From positions 30,198,091 to 30,262,090 of the forward strand of contig NC_053044.1 of the NCBI RefSeq assembly GCF_003473485.1: 64,000 bases of DNA. Direction: 5' to 3'. The position numbers and the translations under genes were made by a program. The stretch comes from Medicago truncatula (lineage: Eukaryota > Streptophyta > Magnoliopsida > Fabales > Fabaceae). Below, piece after piece: positions 33,785 through 45,469 of this stretch. The notes beneath the pieces are model-generated. The model ran no database searches and was not told where the DNA came from. It saw only the letters and a program-made list of their open reading frames with translations. Position 1 is the stretch's first letter. Each line of letters starts with the position of its first letter.

Positions 33785-34075
33785 AGGGTTAATAGGTCTT
33801 TACCCCTCTATAATATAGGTTATTTTTGGTTTTTCTCATGTAAAATTATTTTTTTGATTTAACCCCTGTAAAGAAATTTGTTTTGATTTACTCCCCGAAT
33901 AGGCCAAACAAAAACAAATTTTATTATTTTTTTTCAAGAAATTTTCGTTTTTGTTTGCCCTACTAGGGGGTAAATCAAAACAATTTTTTTTTACTGTGGG
34001 TAAATAATAAAAAAAAATTACAGAGGAGAAAATTGGAAATGACCTATATTATAGGGGTAAAAACTTATTAACCCT
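33785..34075. mobile_element. Foldback MITE, copy A
   Basis: Ends AGGGTTAATAGGTCTTTACC and GGTAAAAACTTATTAACCCT are inverted, and the inverted similarity continues inward (TATAATATAGG / CCTATATTATA). Related to 38536-38857. Confidence 0.75.
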
Positions 34076-34289
34076 ATACTAAAATAGGCATATTAAGAAT
34101 TGATACCATAAAAAACTAGAAAGAAGAAGTAAACCTTCTCAAGCCGGCCTTATTTATTTAATGAGAGAAATTCCAACTTTTGTTTTTAAAGGAAAAGAAA
34201 TTTCTATAAAATCTTTTGATATGATGTAAGAGGACTAATGTTTATTATGAACATTTTAAGATTTACCTAAAAAGATTATAACTTAAGAG

Positions 34290-34920
34290 ATTGATGTTGG
34301 TATGAAGATTAACAATAATACAAAAAGTATTTTAGGATTTTGGTTTCATCGTAATTGTTGAGATTTGGCTTCAAATTTGTGGTCTGGAAGAACAGAGAAA
34401 TCGTGACACGAATTTGGCATCGTGACACGATTTTGTTATGCCGTGAGCTGGTTTGCAGGGTGCCAAATCGTGACACAATCTTGTGGAATCGTGACACGAT
34501 TTTCAAACTTGCTCGTTAAGTTTTCAGGATAAGGACAGGTCGTACCTTGTGACTTACGTATCAATCGTGACACGATTTTATCAGTTGAAGACTTGTATTT
34601 AAGTGTTCTTGTGCAGATTTTGGAGGAGAGTTGAAGAGAGAAAAACTTGGATTACAAACGAGGGAACTCTAGGGTTGAGTGTCTTTGTAGTGAGGATCTC
34701 TTGGGTTGGGAAACATTGTAAACACCTTGGGTAATGAGATTTCACCATTGGAAGGATCAAAAGCTTCCTCTTGTGTCTTCTCTTTTAGGGTTCATATTGT
34801 GAGAGTGGGGAAACACAAATGGGTAGAATCTAGGTCTTGTTCTTGTGTAAGCTTGCAAGCTATTTTTTCTTGTAACCCTTTGTAACACTTTCATCATAGT
34901 GGATTGGAGAGTTGCTCTCT
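34290..34920 (+). repeat. LTR-like relic with palindromic TCGTGACACGA words
   Basis: Five copies of the odd palindrome ATCGTGACACGAT (some with one change) lie at 34396-34576. They are followed by promoter/leader-like text (TGTATTTAAGTG, then TCTAGGGTTGAGTGTC). This resembles LTRs of Ty1-type plant elements. No second LTR or coding region is found. Confidence 0.45.
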
Positions 34921-35042
34921 CCCCCAGATTAGGTCATATTGGCTGAACTGGGTCAACAATCTTTTGGTGTGTTTGTTCTTTCTTTCTAGCTTATCTTTAT
35001 TGCTTTGTATTTGCTTGTGGTGTTGCTCTACACCTAAAAAAT

Positions 35043-35550
35043 ATGGCTTAATCGTTTGATTAAAACCACTCAATATGGTACGTAGACCACTCTTATCGAA
35101 ACCGAAGGGACAGAAAGAAGTAGAAGCAGAAGAAGGGCTCGTCAACACAAGTCGAAGAAGGGAGAAGAGAGGAAAAGCACATGAATCATCAACTGTGAAT
35201 TTCGGTGTAAAGAAGGGCGAGCTCTTCTTTTATAGGCAGAGTTCGTAACAAAAAACGAGTGACTTAAGGACTAAGTTAGCTTAATCCTTAATCCTTAAGG
35301 ATTAAGTCAGCTTAATCCTTAAGCTAAACACATTTTGTTTTCTGTTGGATTTATCCGGATACGCATTTTGGGTCGGATCGTAACGAATTTATTTGTTATG
35401 CGTGTGAAGCTTTCGGATAATGATTAAATTAATTATTAATTTATCATTTTCAAGTGATAAAAATATATATCTTTTTCCTTCAAATAAAAAATATATATAT
35501 CTTTTTGACCCAAGTCCGATCCGATCGGTCAGACGGCGGCGGTGTCGTGC
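35043..35550. other. Unassigned dispersed-repeat DNA
   Basis: Purine-rich stretch 35095-35190, a TATA-like TTTTATAGG at 35229, and an 18-bp palindrome TTAATCCTTAAGGATTAA at about 35290. It could be more LTR-type sequence. Confidence 0.35.
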
Positions 35551-35555
35551 GCGTG

Positions 35556-35580
35556 ATATATATATATATATATATATTTA
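35556..35580. repeat. (TA)n microsatellite
   Basis: About ten TA units directly after GCGTGA. Confidence 0.85.
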
Positions 35581-36290
35581 TATTTTTCTAAGCGCTTACC
35601 CGTTCGCAAAAGTGGGTACCCCAAGGGCACACACTTGGAGGTCACCCCACCCTTATATAAACACTTGCTAGTTGGTGTAACTCACCAATGTGAAACATTT
35701 TTAAGTCACACACTAGTTCTTACATTATGTTTTTCTATCCAATTTTTTGACTAGAATTAACTAATGTTCCAACAATTACCCTATATCACCTTACGAGAAC
35801 TGTACTATTTTCATATTTTGAATCCCTTATTATATCTTATAGGCTGGAGACCAACCATCACCATTTACTTGTCGATATCTAACTTAATTAATCATTCGTT
35901 CAATATCTAAGGTTAAATGATTATAATTCTATAATTTAATACTTAAAAATGTTTCTTAGGAACAATCGGATAGAATTATAAGGTTTTGAAATTCATTGCA
36001 ACAAGAAAGACTTAGAATTATGAAATGTCTGTTATTGAACTTCTTTCCACGATCCAACACTTAGGAAGTCTACTCACTCATACACATTGTAGACTAAACA
36101 AAGTTAAACAAAAGACATAAGACATAAATGATTAAAGGAAAGCTTACTTTTATTAACTTAGCAAAATGCAAGAGTAAGTGTAAGGCTCTATTAAAGTTGA
36201 AAGCACAATGAAAATTCTATGGTTTATGCTGACAAAAATTCTCATATAAGAGATAAAGAGTGGGTGTTTTAGCCTAGTTTTGAGCATTCA
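35581..36290. other. Intergenic DNA
   Basis: A possible repeat promoter (CCCTTATATAAACACTTG, 35650) is seen. No gene. Confidence 0.4.
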
Positions 36291-36299
36291 GTAGTCACC

Positions 36300-36992
36300 C
36301 ATATTTTTATTTTTTATTTTATTCTATAAGTGCAATGTAGTTTGGTTTTCTCGTCTTGTTCTGATGTTTATTCCGTTTAAATTGTCAAATTAAATTTGAC
36401 TCATTATAAATTTAACTAATGATGATTTAGGCATTAACGCTACAAACTGTTCAATTTTCCTTAATCTTTTGACTACAAACTTGGAAGTTCTTGCTACGGG
36501 AACAAAGCTATTTTCCTTGAGTTTTCAACCCTTTTGCATTGACTTGGCCTTAAATACCATCATTTAATTCCTTTTCTTTAAAGCTTGGCCAAATGCACTT
36601 TTTTCATAATTTTCTTCACGTTTTCTTGTTCTTGGCTTATAAATTGGAAATTAAATAAAATGTAGTGAATTGAAACTAAATCCAAATAAAAACACTAACT
36701 TATTAAATAAAATAAAACCATAAAAACAAGGCTTATGGCCTCTTCTGCATTCACTAGATAGGTCGTTTTAGGTCATAGTTTAGCTCAGAAGACCTATCTG
36801 CATCATTTTCTCTCCTTTTGTCTAAATAAGTATTATTCATATAATTCTTTTTTGTGATTTTATTCTATGAGTGCAGCATAGTTTGGTTTTCTCGTCTTAT
36901 TGTGGTGTTTGTTCAATTTAAATTGTCACATCAAATTCAACTCATTATAAATTCAACTAATGTTGATTTGGACATTAACACTACAAATTTGG
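36300..36992 (+). repeat. Diverged direct repeat pair
   Basis: About 145 bp at 36310-36452 (TTTATTCTATAAGTGCAATG through ATTAACGCTACAAA) recurs at 36855-36990 with roughly 85% match by eye. The 400 bp between them is non-coding. These may be old LTRs, but I see no primer site or target duplication. Confidence 0.6.
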
Positions 36993-37356
36993 AGGCATGG
37001 ATATTTGAGTAACTTTAATTAAAATTTATAACAAACTCTAGAGGATTCACATCATGTATAAATAGAGAATCACAGCCTTGTCATAACTAGATTTGTGAAT
37101 ATTACACTCTTTGATTGTTAGATTTTTTTCTTTCCATTTTCCACTCTTCTATGTTTCTCAAACTCAACATTTGACAATATATGTTTCAAAAAATATCTTT
37201 TGGTTAATTATTTTTTTAGGCATATTGTTGTATAGTGAATGTCCCTATACATAGGATAATGAGAATGAAAGCAAGTTTAGGTACAAAGACATATAATTTT
37301 ATGAACAAAGATTTTAGTGTTACAAAACAACCATGAGTGTATTGGCATATATGTTT

Positions 37357-38872
37357 TCACCTACAATACCAAAATTCATTATTATAGGGTTGTTGTTGCA
37401 CAACTAAAACAGAAAATGTAAAATCTGATGTGGCTAATAGGTTCCCAACTGGACCAAGCTCAGGAAGTTCACACCATTCTGTCAAGCCCATAATACATGG
37501 AGAATTTGCTATATGATGTCTACCAACTATAACCAAACTAAACCTTCCTTCCATCCTACGAATAACTTGTGTTGTTCCTGCCCCATCTTCCACAATCTCC
37601 TCCTTAAAAAACACCTTTTCTTTAAGGTTACTAGTATACCTTACATGTTCCATCAAATCAATGTAAGGATTTTTTATGTTAAATTGTTTTTGTTGCATCA
37701 TGTACCGTACCCAAATCACGGTGAGTTTTACATTAGGATGTTCCGCGATACGCATAGCGTAAGCCATCGCTTCTTGATCATCTGCACCACCTAAAAATAG
37801 CATAGCAATTTCACAAAAGCACTTTTCATGAATAACCAATAATTTTCCGCTCATTTGGCTTCGATCGATTAAGACACCGGTCGAACAAGGCGCTTTGTTT
37901 AGTAATTTTTGGTTCACTAACCTAACCGAACCATTAGAAGCTTCAATGTTTCCATTCATCGACCATTGCTTATGAAATGGCACGATTAAAATGTTCGATT
38001 TTGTGTCCATTGCCATGTAGCATATATCGTCATGCATGCTAGCATATGGTGCAATTGCTGTAAAAAGTTGTAATGTGACACATCCTTGGTTATGCAATAG
38101 AAATTGATTAAACACATTGCTTATGTGTTGACTTGAATTCTCCTTAAAAGATCTTGATTTAAATTTAGTACTCTCATTTTTGGTAAGGATTGAGGCTGCT
38201 CTACCAGATAATTCCATGAGATGCAAAACAAAGACTGAGAGAGGTGTTGTGTTTGTTGGATTTGTAACTTGAAGGAGGTTTATCATTGGATGTACATTTG
38301 CTTCATCTTGGATGCATACAAGTATTTTGAGATCAAAATCTTTTTGAGAGTCTTTAACTGTTTTTCTCATGTAGGTTTTGTACCTCCTTGATGGATCATA
38401 TATGTAATGAACAGCTATAGTTGTCAATCCTGTTATGGCCACCATTGTATATACCATGAGAGTGAATGGAAGTTCACCTATTTGCTGTTATAACATATAT
38501 TAAATAGATGGGAAAATTAGTATAATATTTAATTTAGGTTTAACGGTACTTTACCCTTTGTAATATATGTCATTTCCGGTTTTCCATCCTGTAAATATTT
38601 TTTTTTTAGTTTTCGTCCTTGTAATTTGATTTTTTTTGGTTTTGGATCTTCATGGCAGATTTCGCTCCTTCAGTTTACCCCATGTTAATTTGAGCAAATT
38701 GGTTTATCCCCCAGACATATCATCGATTTCGTACGGTCAAAATTCATCAAGGTCCAAAACCAGAAATCTTTAAATTAGATGGACGAAAACTAAAGATAAA
38801 TTACAGGCTGAAAACCGGAAATGACCTATATTACAAGGGTAAAACACTATTAACCCTTTAATTTAAAAAATG

Positions 38873-38905
<33 letters not shown>

Positions 38906-40431
38906 GTAAAGGGACAAAGGAAGGATGTAGAAAGTACCTTACTGTTCAATAATATGTTGTACAAACTGAGATCAATGAGGCCTTTGCAACACATGATTGT
39001 AGCCAAAGCAAAGGAATCCCAAAATTCAATATGAAAGTAAAGTGATGGTATAATGGTTCCAACAAATTTTCCTATATACCCAGCAATTATGATAACCTCC
39101 ATGAATGCTATTTTTGGCCCTACTAAATTAGGAACTTTTGTCCTCAACCCACTAATAGTACAATAAGCTGGAACAGTCAAAGTAGAACCAATAGTACCAA
39201 GTCTTTCACTCAAAATAGAACCTAAAGGAGGACCATCCGGCAAAAACAAACCAAACCAAAACGCAATGATAAAAGAAGATTGTCCCGCAATTTGTGCGGA
39301 GAGTCCAACTATCAAAAGTATACCAATTATCATCAAGAAATGGCTTTCCGTCATCGACTTTCCCTTTGGATTGCGGTTCGAGATCCATATAACTAATGGC
39401 CTTAACAAAAAATATAAGACGGCGAAATAACCAATTGTCATAGACATTTCTAGAAGAAATTTATATGATTTACGTTCCAAGGCTAAAGTTCCATTGATTA
39501 CTATAAAATAAACTACCCACATACATGCATCACTAACTATGGATGTTGATAATGCCATTCTCCCAATCTCTGAATTTAAAATGTTCATCTCACTTAGGAA
39601 ACTACTAATAACTGAAAATGAGGTTAATGAACCAAAAATTGCCAAATTTACCATACTAAGTTTTTCAGATCCTAAAGGGGTGAATCTTTCAACAAGTCTT
39701 AGTGCTATAATGCCAAGTACCATAGAAGATAAGTGGCCTGATATTCCAATTATTACTGCACGCTTCTCAACCATAAAAATCTGTTTAGAGTTTATTTGCA
39801 CCCCCATCTTAAAGAAATAAATTATCATTCCAAATTCTGCAAATGTTGAAAGTATCATTATGCTTGCTGTTGGAAATAACATCTCAAAACTTGTGTTGTC
39901 TCGACCCAAAAATAATGGACCCACTATGATACCAGCCTGTTAAAATAAAAACAAAATGATGATTATGATTATGGTAATTGTAACAACAATAATAATATGA
40001 AAAATGCTGACGAGTGCTTCGATGCACTTGGTTAGAAATTTATTTTTTTTTTAATTTTTTTTGGAATTGTTAGCATAACCCTAATAATAATGATAAATGG
40101 GTCATATTAACCAGTATTCTAGGGACATTGATTAAGGAAGTCAAAAAAAAAAGTTTTAAATTGAAAAAGACATAACAAGAAATAAACTTACCACAATTTG
40201 TGCAACAATGAGAGTTTGATGACAAGGACTTAACAAGAAATGAGTAATTCTACTAAGAGCAAACATAACAATAATCTGAAATGCTAGAATAGATTTGGTT
40301 TCTTTGAGGGGATTTTCTCCATAAAACACACCCTTGTGTGTATCTGTTGTCATGTATTGACAAACTAATTTCTCATTATCAATTATTCCATGGGAAGTCC
40401 ATTGATCTATTCTTTCATTTTTGGCATCCAT
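37357..40431 (-). CDS. CHX-type cation/H+ antiporter, gene A, three exons, 788 aa
   Basis: Plant CPA2 antiporter (CHX family), thought to exchange K+ or other cations for protons in endomembranes or the plasma membrane. Exons (minus strand) are 40431-40192, 39936-38938 and 38484-37357, all joined in phase 0 at GT/AG sites (GTG|GTAAGT, AACAG|GCT, AAG|GTACTT, AACAG|CAA). Exons 1-2 form the hydrophobic exchanger domain: GENPL, then IVGPLFLGRD, FKMGVQI, LNSEIGRMALS, FLPDGPPLGS, GLRTKV, IGKFVGTI and CCKGLIDLSLYN. Exon 3 is the soluble C-terminal domain (YDPSRRY, ILVCIQDEANV, IIVPFHKQW, CSTGVLIDRSQ, FLGGADDQEAMAYAMRI, VGRH). Where most family members have Asn-Asp in the ion-binding helix, this one has Ser-Asp (about residues 215-216). 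No stop or frameshift. Intron 2 holds a MITE and a (TA)n run. Confidence 0.9.
38536..38857. mobile_element. Foldback MITE, copy B, in intron 2 of CHX gene A
   Basis: Ends AGGTTTAACGGTACTTTACC and GGTAAAACACTATTAACCCT face each other, with TGTCATTTCCGGTTTTC / GAAAACCGGAAATGACC further in. TTAATTT before and after is a probable target duplication. Related to 33785-34075. Confidence 0.78.
38875..38902. repeat. (TA)n microsatellite in intron 2 of CHX gene A
   Basis: A run of about 13 TA units 36 bp from the 5' splice site of the intron. Confidence 0.85.
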
Positions 40432-40858
40432 TTCTATTGATTTAATGAAAGTTAATCCTCATAAGAATTAAGCAAAAAGATATGAACAATGCAAATAAAC
40501 TTTAGAGAATGTGTTTCTGAGAGAGAGATGATTGAAAGAGAGAGTGAACCTATCATTTTGATAATGGATGAATGAGGAAGTCAGAAGCTTAACGGTTGAA
40601 AAGTAACAATTATTGTTATCCAATAAAATTGAGTAGCCAAAAATAGGAAATTTCAACAAAAAAATAAAATAAATCTTGATTGATTTCTATCCTGTTTGTT
40701 GGTAATTTATTTTGTGAAAATCTAAAATCAAATAATGTTGTTATTGCATCATTTCAAACGAACAACTGACCTGTGCGAAACTAAACTCAAATCTAAATTC
40801 TTGACTTCAAAGAGTTTTATAAACTAAAGTTTATTTAATTCTGAATTCATATTTTCAG
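40432..40858. other. Upstream region of CHX gene A
   Basis: AT-rich. It contains a GAGAGA stretch at about 40525 and should hold the promoter and 5' leader of the minus-strand gene. No separate gene. Confidence 0.45.
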
Positions 40859-41220
40859 GGAAGGCAACTGTTGCGCGGATTTGTTAGCTAATATGGGTCA
40901 TTCGCTTCAGGGTATGGTTTGGTCCTCAGTGTTGCCTCCGGCTTTGCAAGTTGAGTTCTTTAGGAACCGTTGTGGAATGCTTAATTACAGGTTTCCTAGA
41001 CAGTTGTTTTTGTGTGTTTTCTTTTCTTTTATTTTTCTCCTTCTTGTTTTGAGGGTTTTGGAATAGTCCCCCCTCTTATATTTCTTTTTCCCCTTTTTTT
41101 AATAAAATTTTCATTGAGTTTGGCGACATAGGATGAGGTTCTTCGAGGTGCCAACCTAATTGGGATGTCGTCGCTTCCCCTTGATGTTCGTCCTTGCTTC
41201 TGGCTTAGCAATTTTTTTTT
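40859..41220 (+). pseudogene. 3' end of a LINE, 5'-truncated
   Basis: The first 135 bp read EGNCCADLLANMGHS through LNYRF, the end of the RNase H region of a plant L1-type element. The rest (TTGAGGGTTTTGGAATAG, AATAAAATTTTCATTGAGTT, GTGCCAACCTAATTGGGATG) is its 3' UTR and matches the reverse complement of 60203-60430. It lies between the two CHX genes. Confidence 0.75.
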
Positions 41221-41857
41221 TGTTTATGCCCAATTTTTTGTTTCTAATAATATAGTAGATTTACAAAAATAGTATTAGTAGTTAGGTCACTAATAATCAA
41301 TAAAATAAAATTTTCTTAATATCAAAGTCAGTTCGAAAAATTACATTCTAGGGTTCCTTACTTTTTTATTGACATTCAATGCACCTTTCCCGCAAAATAT
41401 TGTTCTTCCAAGACATTTTAGTGCAGTTTTGGATGATAAAAATATTTTATATATGCACCGATTATTGCACTAATTTATTTTATGAATCAATATTTATTAA
41501 AAAAATTACTTTATGAATAAGAATTGTGAATAAATATGAAACATATATATTCATCCCTTCTCTAGGTTCGAATCCAGCTCTGAAAATGCAGCGACTTAAA
41601 TCTCTGGAGGAATGATTTTACAATCCATTGTGATCCTACTCATCCTTAGATAATAATCTCTGTAGTTTCGCGTCGAAAATACTCAATTTATATCAAATGA
41701 AGTCACCTTAGAATGAGCAAAAGCAATGCAAAAGAAAGAAAGAAAATGAAAACAAAGAAAAGAATTGAAGCAAATTTGGAAGGTTTTAGGAAACATGTTC
41801 TATTTAAAACTAAGTGTATACATAAGAATGTTTCTTTTTGTCAAATCCTAAACAATG
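41221..41857. other. Spacer and 3' flank of CHX gene B
   Basis: AT-rich DNA. The part next to 41858 is probably the 3' UTR of the minus-strand gene B. Confidence 0.45.
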
Positions 41858-44800
41858 CTATACATTTACTCTTCTCAAATGTGTAGACTCCTCTTGATCA
41901 CGTGACCCCCAAAATTTAATTTGTTGTTGCACAACTAAAACTGAAGTTTTATCTCCAATATTCAAAGAAGCAAGAATCTCTCCTACAGTTCCCAACTCAC
42001 CATGCTTCCATTTTCCAAGTTCAGACATCAACTTTGAATCTTCATGCCTCTTTCCAACCATAACAAGATCATAAAAACTATCCATGTATTCAATAACTGA
42101 AAGCACATCTCTTCCATTTGTTACAACATTTTCTTTATAAGAAACCCTATCATTCCTAAAAGCACTCAACCTAAACTCACTCAATATTTGAGTATCAAGC
42201 TTTTTGCTTCTATCTGAACCACCAATAAAATCTTTCGAAGACGATGAAAAATGAAAGAGAGTAATATTTACATTAGGTTGATCCATCATACGTTTTGCGT
42301 ACGCGAGCGTTTCTCTATCGTCTGGGCCTCCAAAGAAAAGCACTGCGACTAGATATGTTGATTCGTTCAAATAGCCGCACCAAAATTTCTTCTGATTGCC
42401 ACGATCGATTAGGACACCGACCGAGCAAGGAGCTTTCTCGAGAACGTTTTTGTTGAGTTGCTTGAATGCGAAAGTTGACTCGGCCATACCTCCGATTATC
42501 CATTGTTTATGGAAAGGTATGATTATGAAAGTTATTCTTTTTTCAAGTGCCAAGTAGCAAACATCATTGTGCATTGTAGCATAGGGTGAGATACCTTTAT
42601 AGCAATGCAATGATACCTTTCCCTTATAAGCGTCTTCAAATTTGCTGAATGCATTGAAGATTCTTTCGCTAGGCTTTTCTCGCGGTATGTGGGCAACAAG
42701 CACGGAGGCTGCTCTTCCAACAAGCTTAACTAGCTGCAGTACAACTAAATCTATGCGGGTTTTTTCAGTTGCATTCGAAGCTGCAAGGAGGTTCAGAACA
42801 GCCAATACATTATCTGGTTTGTGAATGCAAGCTAGTATGCGCAATTCTTCTTCGCTTTGGTGATGCAATATTGTCCTCCTTTTATAAGCAAGAAACCTTC
42901 TAGAAGGATCATATAGAGCTTTCACAATAGGCGACACAATGCCGGTTACAAGCACTAAAGTAAGAACCATAATTGCAAACAATTCATCATCCAGAACCTG
43001 CAAAGACATAAAAAAAGTTTCCTTTTAACAATCTTATACACAATACTAACTAGCTTCGAGTAAATAAACATTTTAGTCTTTGACATTTTAAGGGTCTTGA
43101 TTCAGTCCCTGAAATTTGCAAAATAGCAATTCAGTCTCTCGATCAATATACTTCTTTAGTAAATATCCATCAAAACAAGCATATAATCATTAAAATTATT
43201 GCAAAATTTGAGAAAAAGACTTAACTTATTGATATGTTTAAACTTGAGAAACTAAATTAACCAACACTTACAATTTCAAGGATTAAAATGTGTATTTACT
43301 CGCTATCTTATGAAATTGTAATATGAAGATGAACATGACTTACATTTTTTAATCTCAGGTTGATCAACAATGCCAATTCAACTGTGCCTTTGCAGTTCAT
43401 TATAAGACCAAGAGAAAGAGCATCTCTAAATGGCATCCTACAAAAAAGTAGAGGCAATAAAACCCCAACAATTTTACCGAAAAAAGCAACGCAAATAATC
43501 AACTGAATAATTCCCAAATTCTTCATCTTCTGTATTGCAAAAACATCCGTCCTCAATCCAACGACCACGAAAAGTATCGGTAAAAGCACAACTGAAACAA
43601 AACACTCTAGTTTATCTACCAATGCTGCACCTAATGGAGGACCATCTGGTATAGCCAACCCTACCATAAATGATACAAAAATTGCATCTACGCCGATAAC
43701 TTCACCGATGAATCCACAGAATATTAGTATTATAAGAGTTCCACAAATGTAAATTTCTTGAACAGGTTTTCCTTCTGGTGTGTGATGAATAGCATATAAT
43801 GCAGCTGGATGAACAACAAAAACTATGAACAAAACAAGAAGAGTGGTTGAACAGATCAATCCAATAGATACTCCTATTGACTTCGTTGTTGATATATTTG
43901 CAGCAAACTTCATTATCAAAACTAAACTAAAGCAAACATCGCATACTAGCGAAGATGACGAAGCCAACCGTCCGATCTCTGAATTGAGGATTTGAAGTTC
44001 AGCAAGAAAGCACGAAATTACTGGAAAGGCTGTGATAGATTGAATTTCTACCACTATAGGAAGCACCTTCGAAACATCATTATCCAATGATACAAAGCGG
44101 TCGATGATATAAACAACCGATCCGCCAAATATGTAAGGAACAAAGAAGCCTAAAATTCCAATGGCAAACGTCCTTTTCGCTGATCGGAAAATGATGGTTG
44201 GATCTATCTTTACCCCAAGTAGGAAGATGAATAACATGAATCCAAAAAATGCTAATGTGTCAAGCACAGTTCTTCCTTTTATTGGGAAGAAAGTGTTCGC
44301 AAATGCTGAATAGTGACCAAGAATTGAAGGACCTAGTGTCACACCTCCCTAGTGAACATCAAACATTGTAGAAATAGTTCAGATATACATATCATTAGCC
44401 ATTCATTCTCATTATACCAAAAACCAATGATAAGTGTGTGTGTGTGTGTGTATTACAAGTGATGCAGCCAGAAAATGAAAAGTAGGAAATAAAATAATTT
44501 GTTCATTTTTAATTAGTATGGGTTTAGTATCAACTAAGTGGTGCACCGGACCCGAAGGAGTAGCCCAGTGGTTTAGGTTAGTACACCAAAGAAGTTTTAT
44601 GTAAGACGTCGGATTAAATTTATACTATTACTAACTTTTGTCTATAAAAAAAAGGTGCACCGCGTTCACAGTAATTACGAAAATAGCATATGAAAATGGT
44701 GCTATGGAGGACAAGCCAATGCGGTCACCTAAATAATGTTGTAAAAGATTTTCATCAATAAGAATGATATAATGTGATCACAAACAAATACAATATTCTA

Positions 44801-45469
44801 TACACATAAACAATCAATGAAAAACCCAATACCAAAATGGCATCTTAAAATCAAAATCAAGGTTGTTTTTAGAAACACACAACTATTTGGGCCACTACAT
44901 CAAAGTTTTTGATGTCTCTGCGAATGTAACATGATTGCAGTTGAAACTGCCTCAGTCACATTTGACCATGATTATCCACATTATCAAGGATTGTGATCTC
45001 TATTGGCTGTAGCACCAACACTTTTGATTGGCCAGACTCTACACTACACCGAACACAAGTGATTACATTCAACTAATTCAACTTTCTTATATATTACTAG
45101 TGTCCACGTATCAGTGTCGGTGCCGTGTCTATGTCATTGCTTCATGCATTGGGACGGCATTGCGAAATTTAAATCTTGATGAAAACAAAGAACAGAAAAA
45201 GCTTGCAAACTTACAAGAATCTGAGAAACAAAACAAGATTGTCCAAATGGCCTGAGAATAACGTAACTAAGCTGTGTGAAAATGAACATGAGAAAAACTT
45301 GGATCAAGAAAAGAGGGACAGAATAAGCAAGTGGATTTTCTCCTAACCAATACCCCCTAGAGTTGATATGATTAATTGTATGACATATGAAAGATCCTCC
45401 AAACTGTGACTCAGTTCCATCATCAGGCATAGAATTGTTGCTATTGCTAATGTCTTGCCTTGACTCCAT
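41858..45469 (-). CDS. CHX-type cation/H+ antiporter, gene B, three exons, 799 aa
   Basis: Second CHX gene, upstream of gene A on the same strand, with introns at matching places (both phase 0), so the two look like an old tandem duplication. Exons are 45469-45215, 44348-43344 and 42997-41858, with sites CTT|GTAAGT, CACTAG|GGA, AAT|GTAAGT and TTTGCAG|GTT. The transport domain has WLGENPLAYSVPLF, GVTLGPSILG, FIFLLGVKID, LNSEIGRLAS, GLAIPDGPPLGAAL, VGLRTDVF, FGKIVGVLLP and MNCKGTVELALL. The soluble domain has YDPSRRFLAYKRR, ILACIHKPDNV, IIIPFHKQW, CSVGVLIDRG, FFGGPDDRETLAYAKRM and MVGKRH. The usual Asn-Asp pair is Cys-Asp here (about residues 221-222). The frame is intact. I start at the ATG at 45469; the region above it is purine/pyrimidine-biased leader. 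Introns contain a MITE-like repeat and a SINE-like insertion. Confidence 0.9.
43050..43302. mobile_element. Foldback MITE in intron 2 of CHX gene B
   Basis: TCGAGTAAATAAACATTTTAG at the left and TAAAATGTGTATTTACTCGC at the right are inverted. Repeated TCAGTCCCTGAAATTTG-like words lie inside. It fills most of the 346-bp intron. Confidence 0.65.
44427..44452. repeat. (TG)n microsatellite in intron 1 of CHX gene B
   Basis: About ten TG units. Confidence 0.8.
44549..44653 (+). mobile_element. Short SINE-like insertion in intron 1 of CHX gene B
   Basis: An exact 9-bp repeat, GGTGCACCG, flanks it at 44540-44548 and 44654-44662. The body begins with a box-A-like GTAGCCCAGTGGTTTAGG and ends in A(8). 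A clear B box is not seen, so this may be a shortened copy. Confidence 0.7.

Noticed and set aside
36300-36992. Complete LTR retrotransposon
   Set aside because: The two 145-bp repeats lack a primer site, polypurine tract and target duplication, so only a direct repeat is called.
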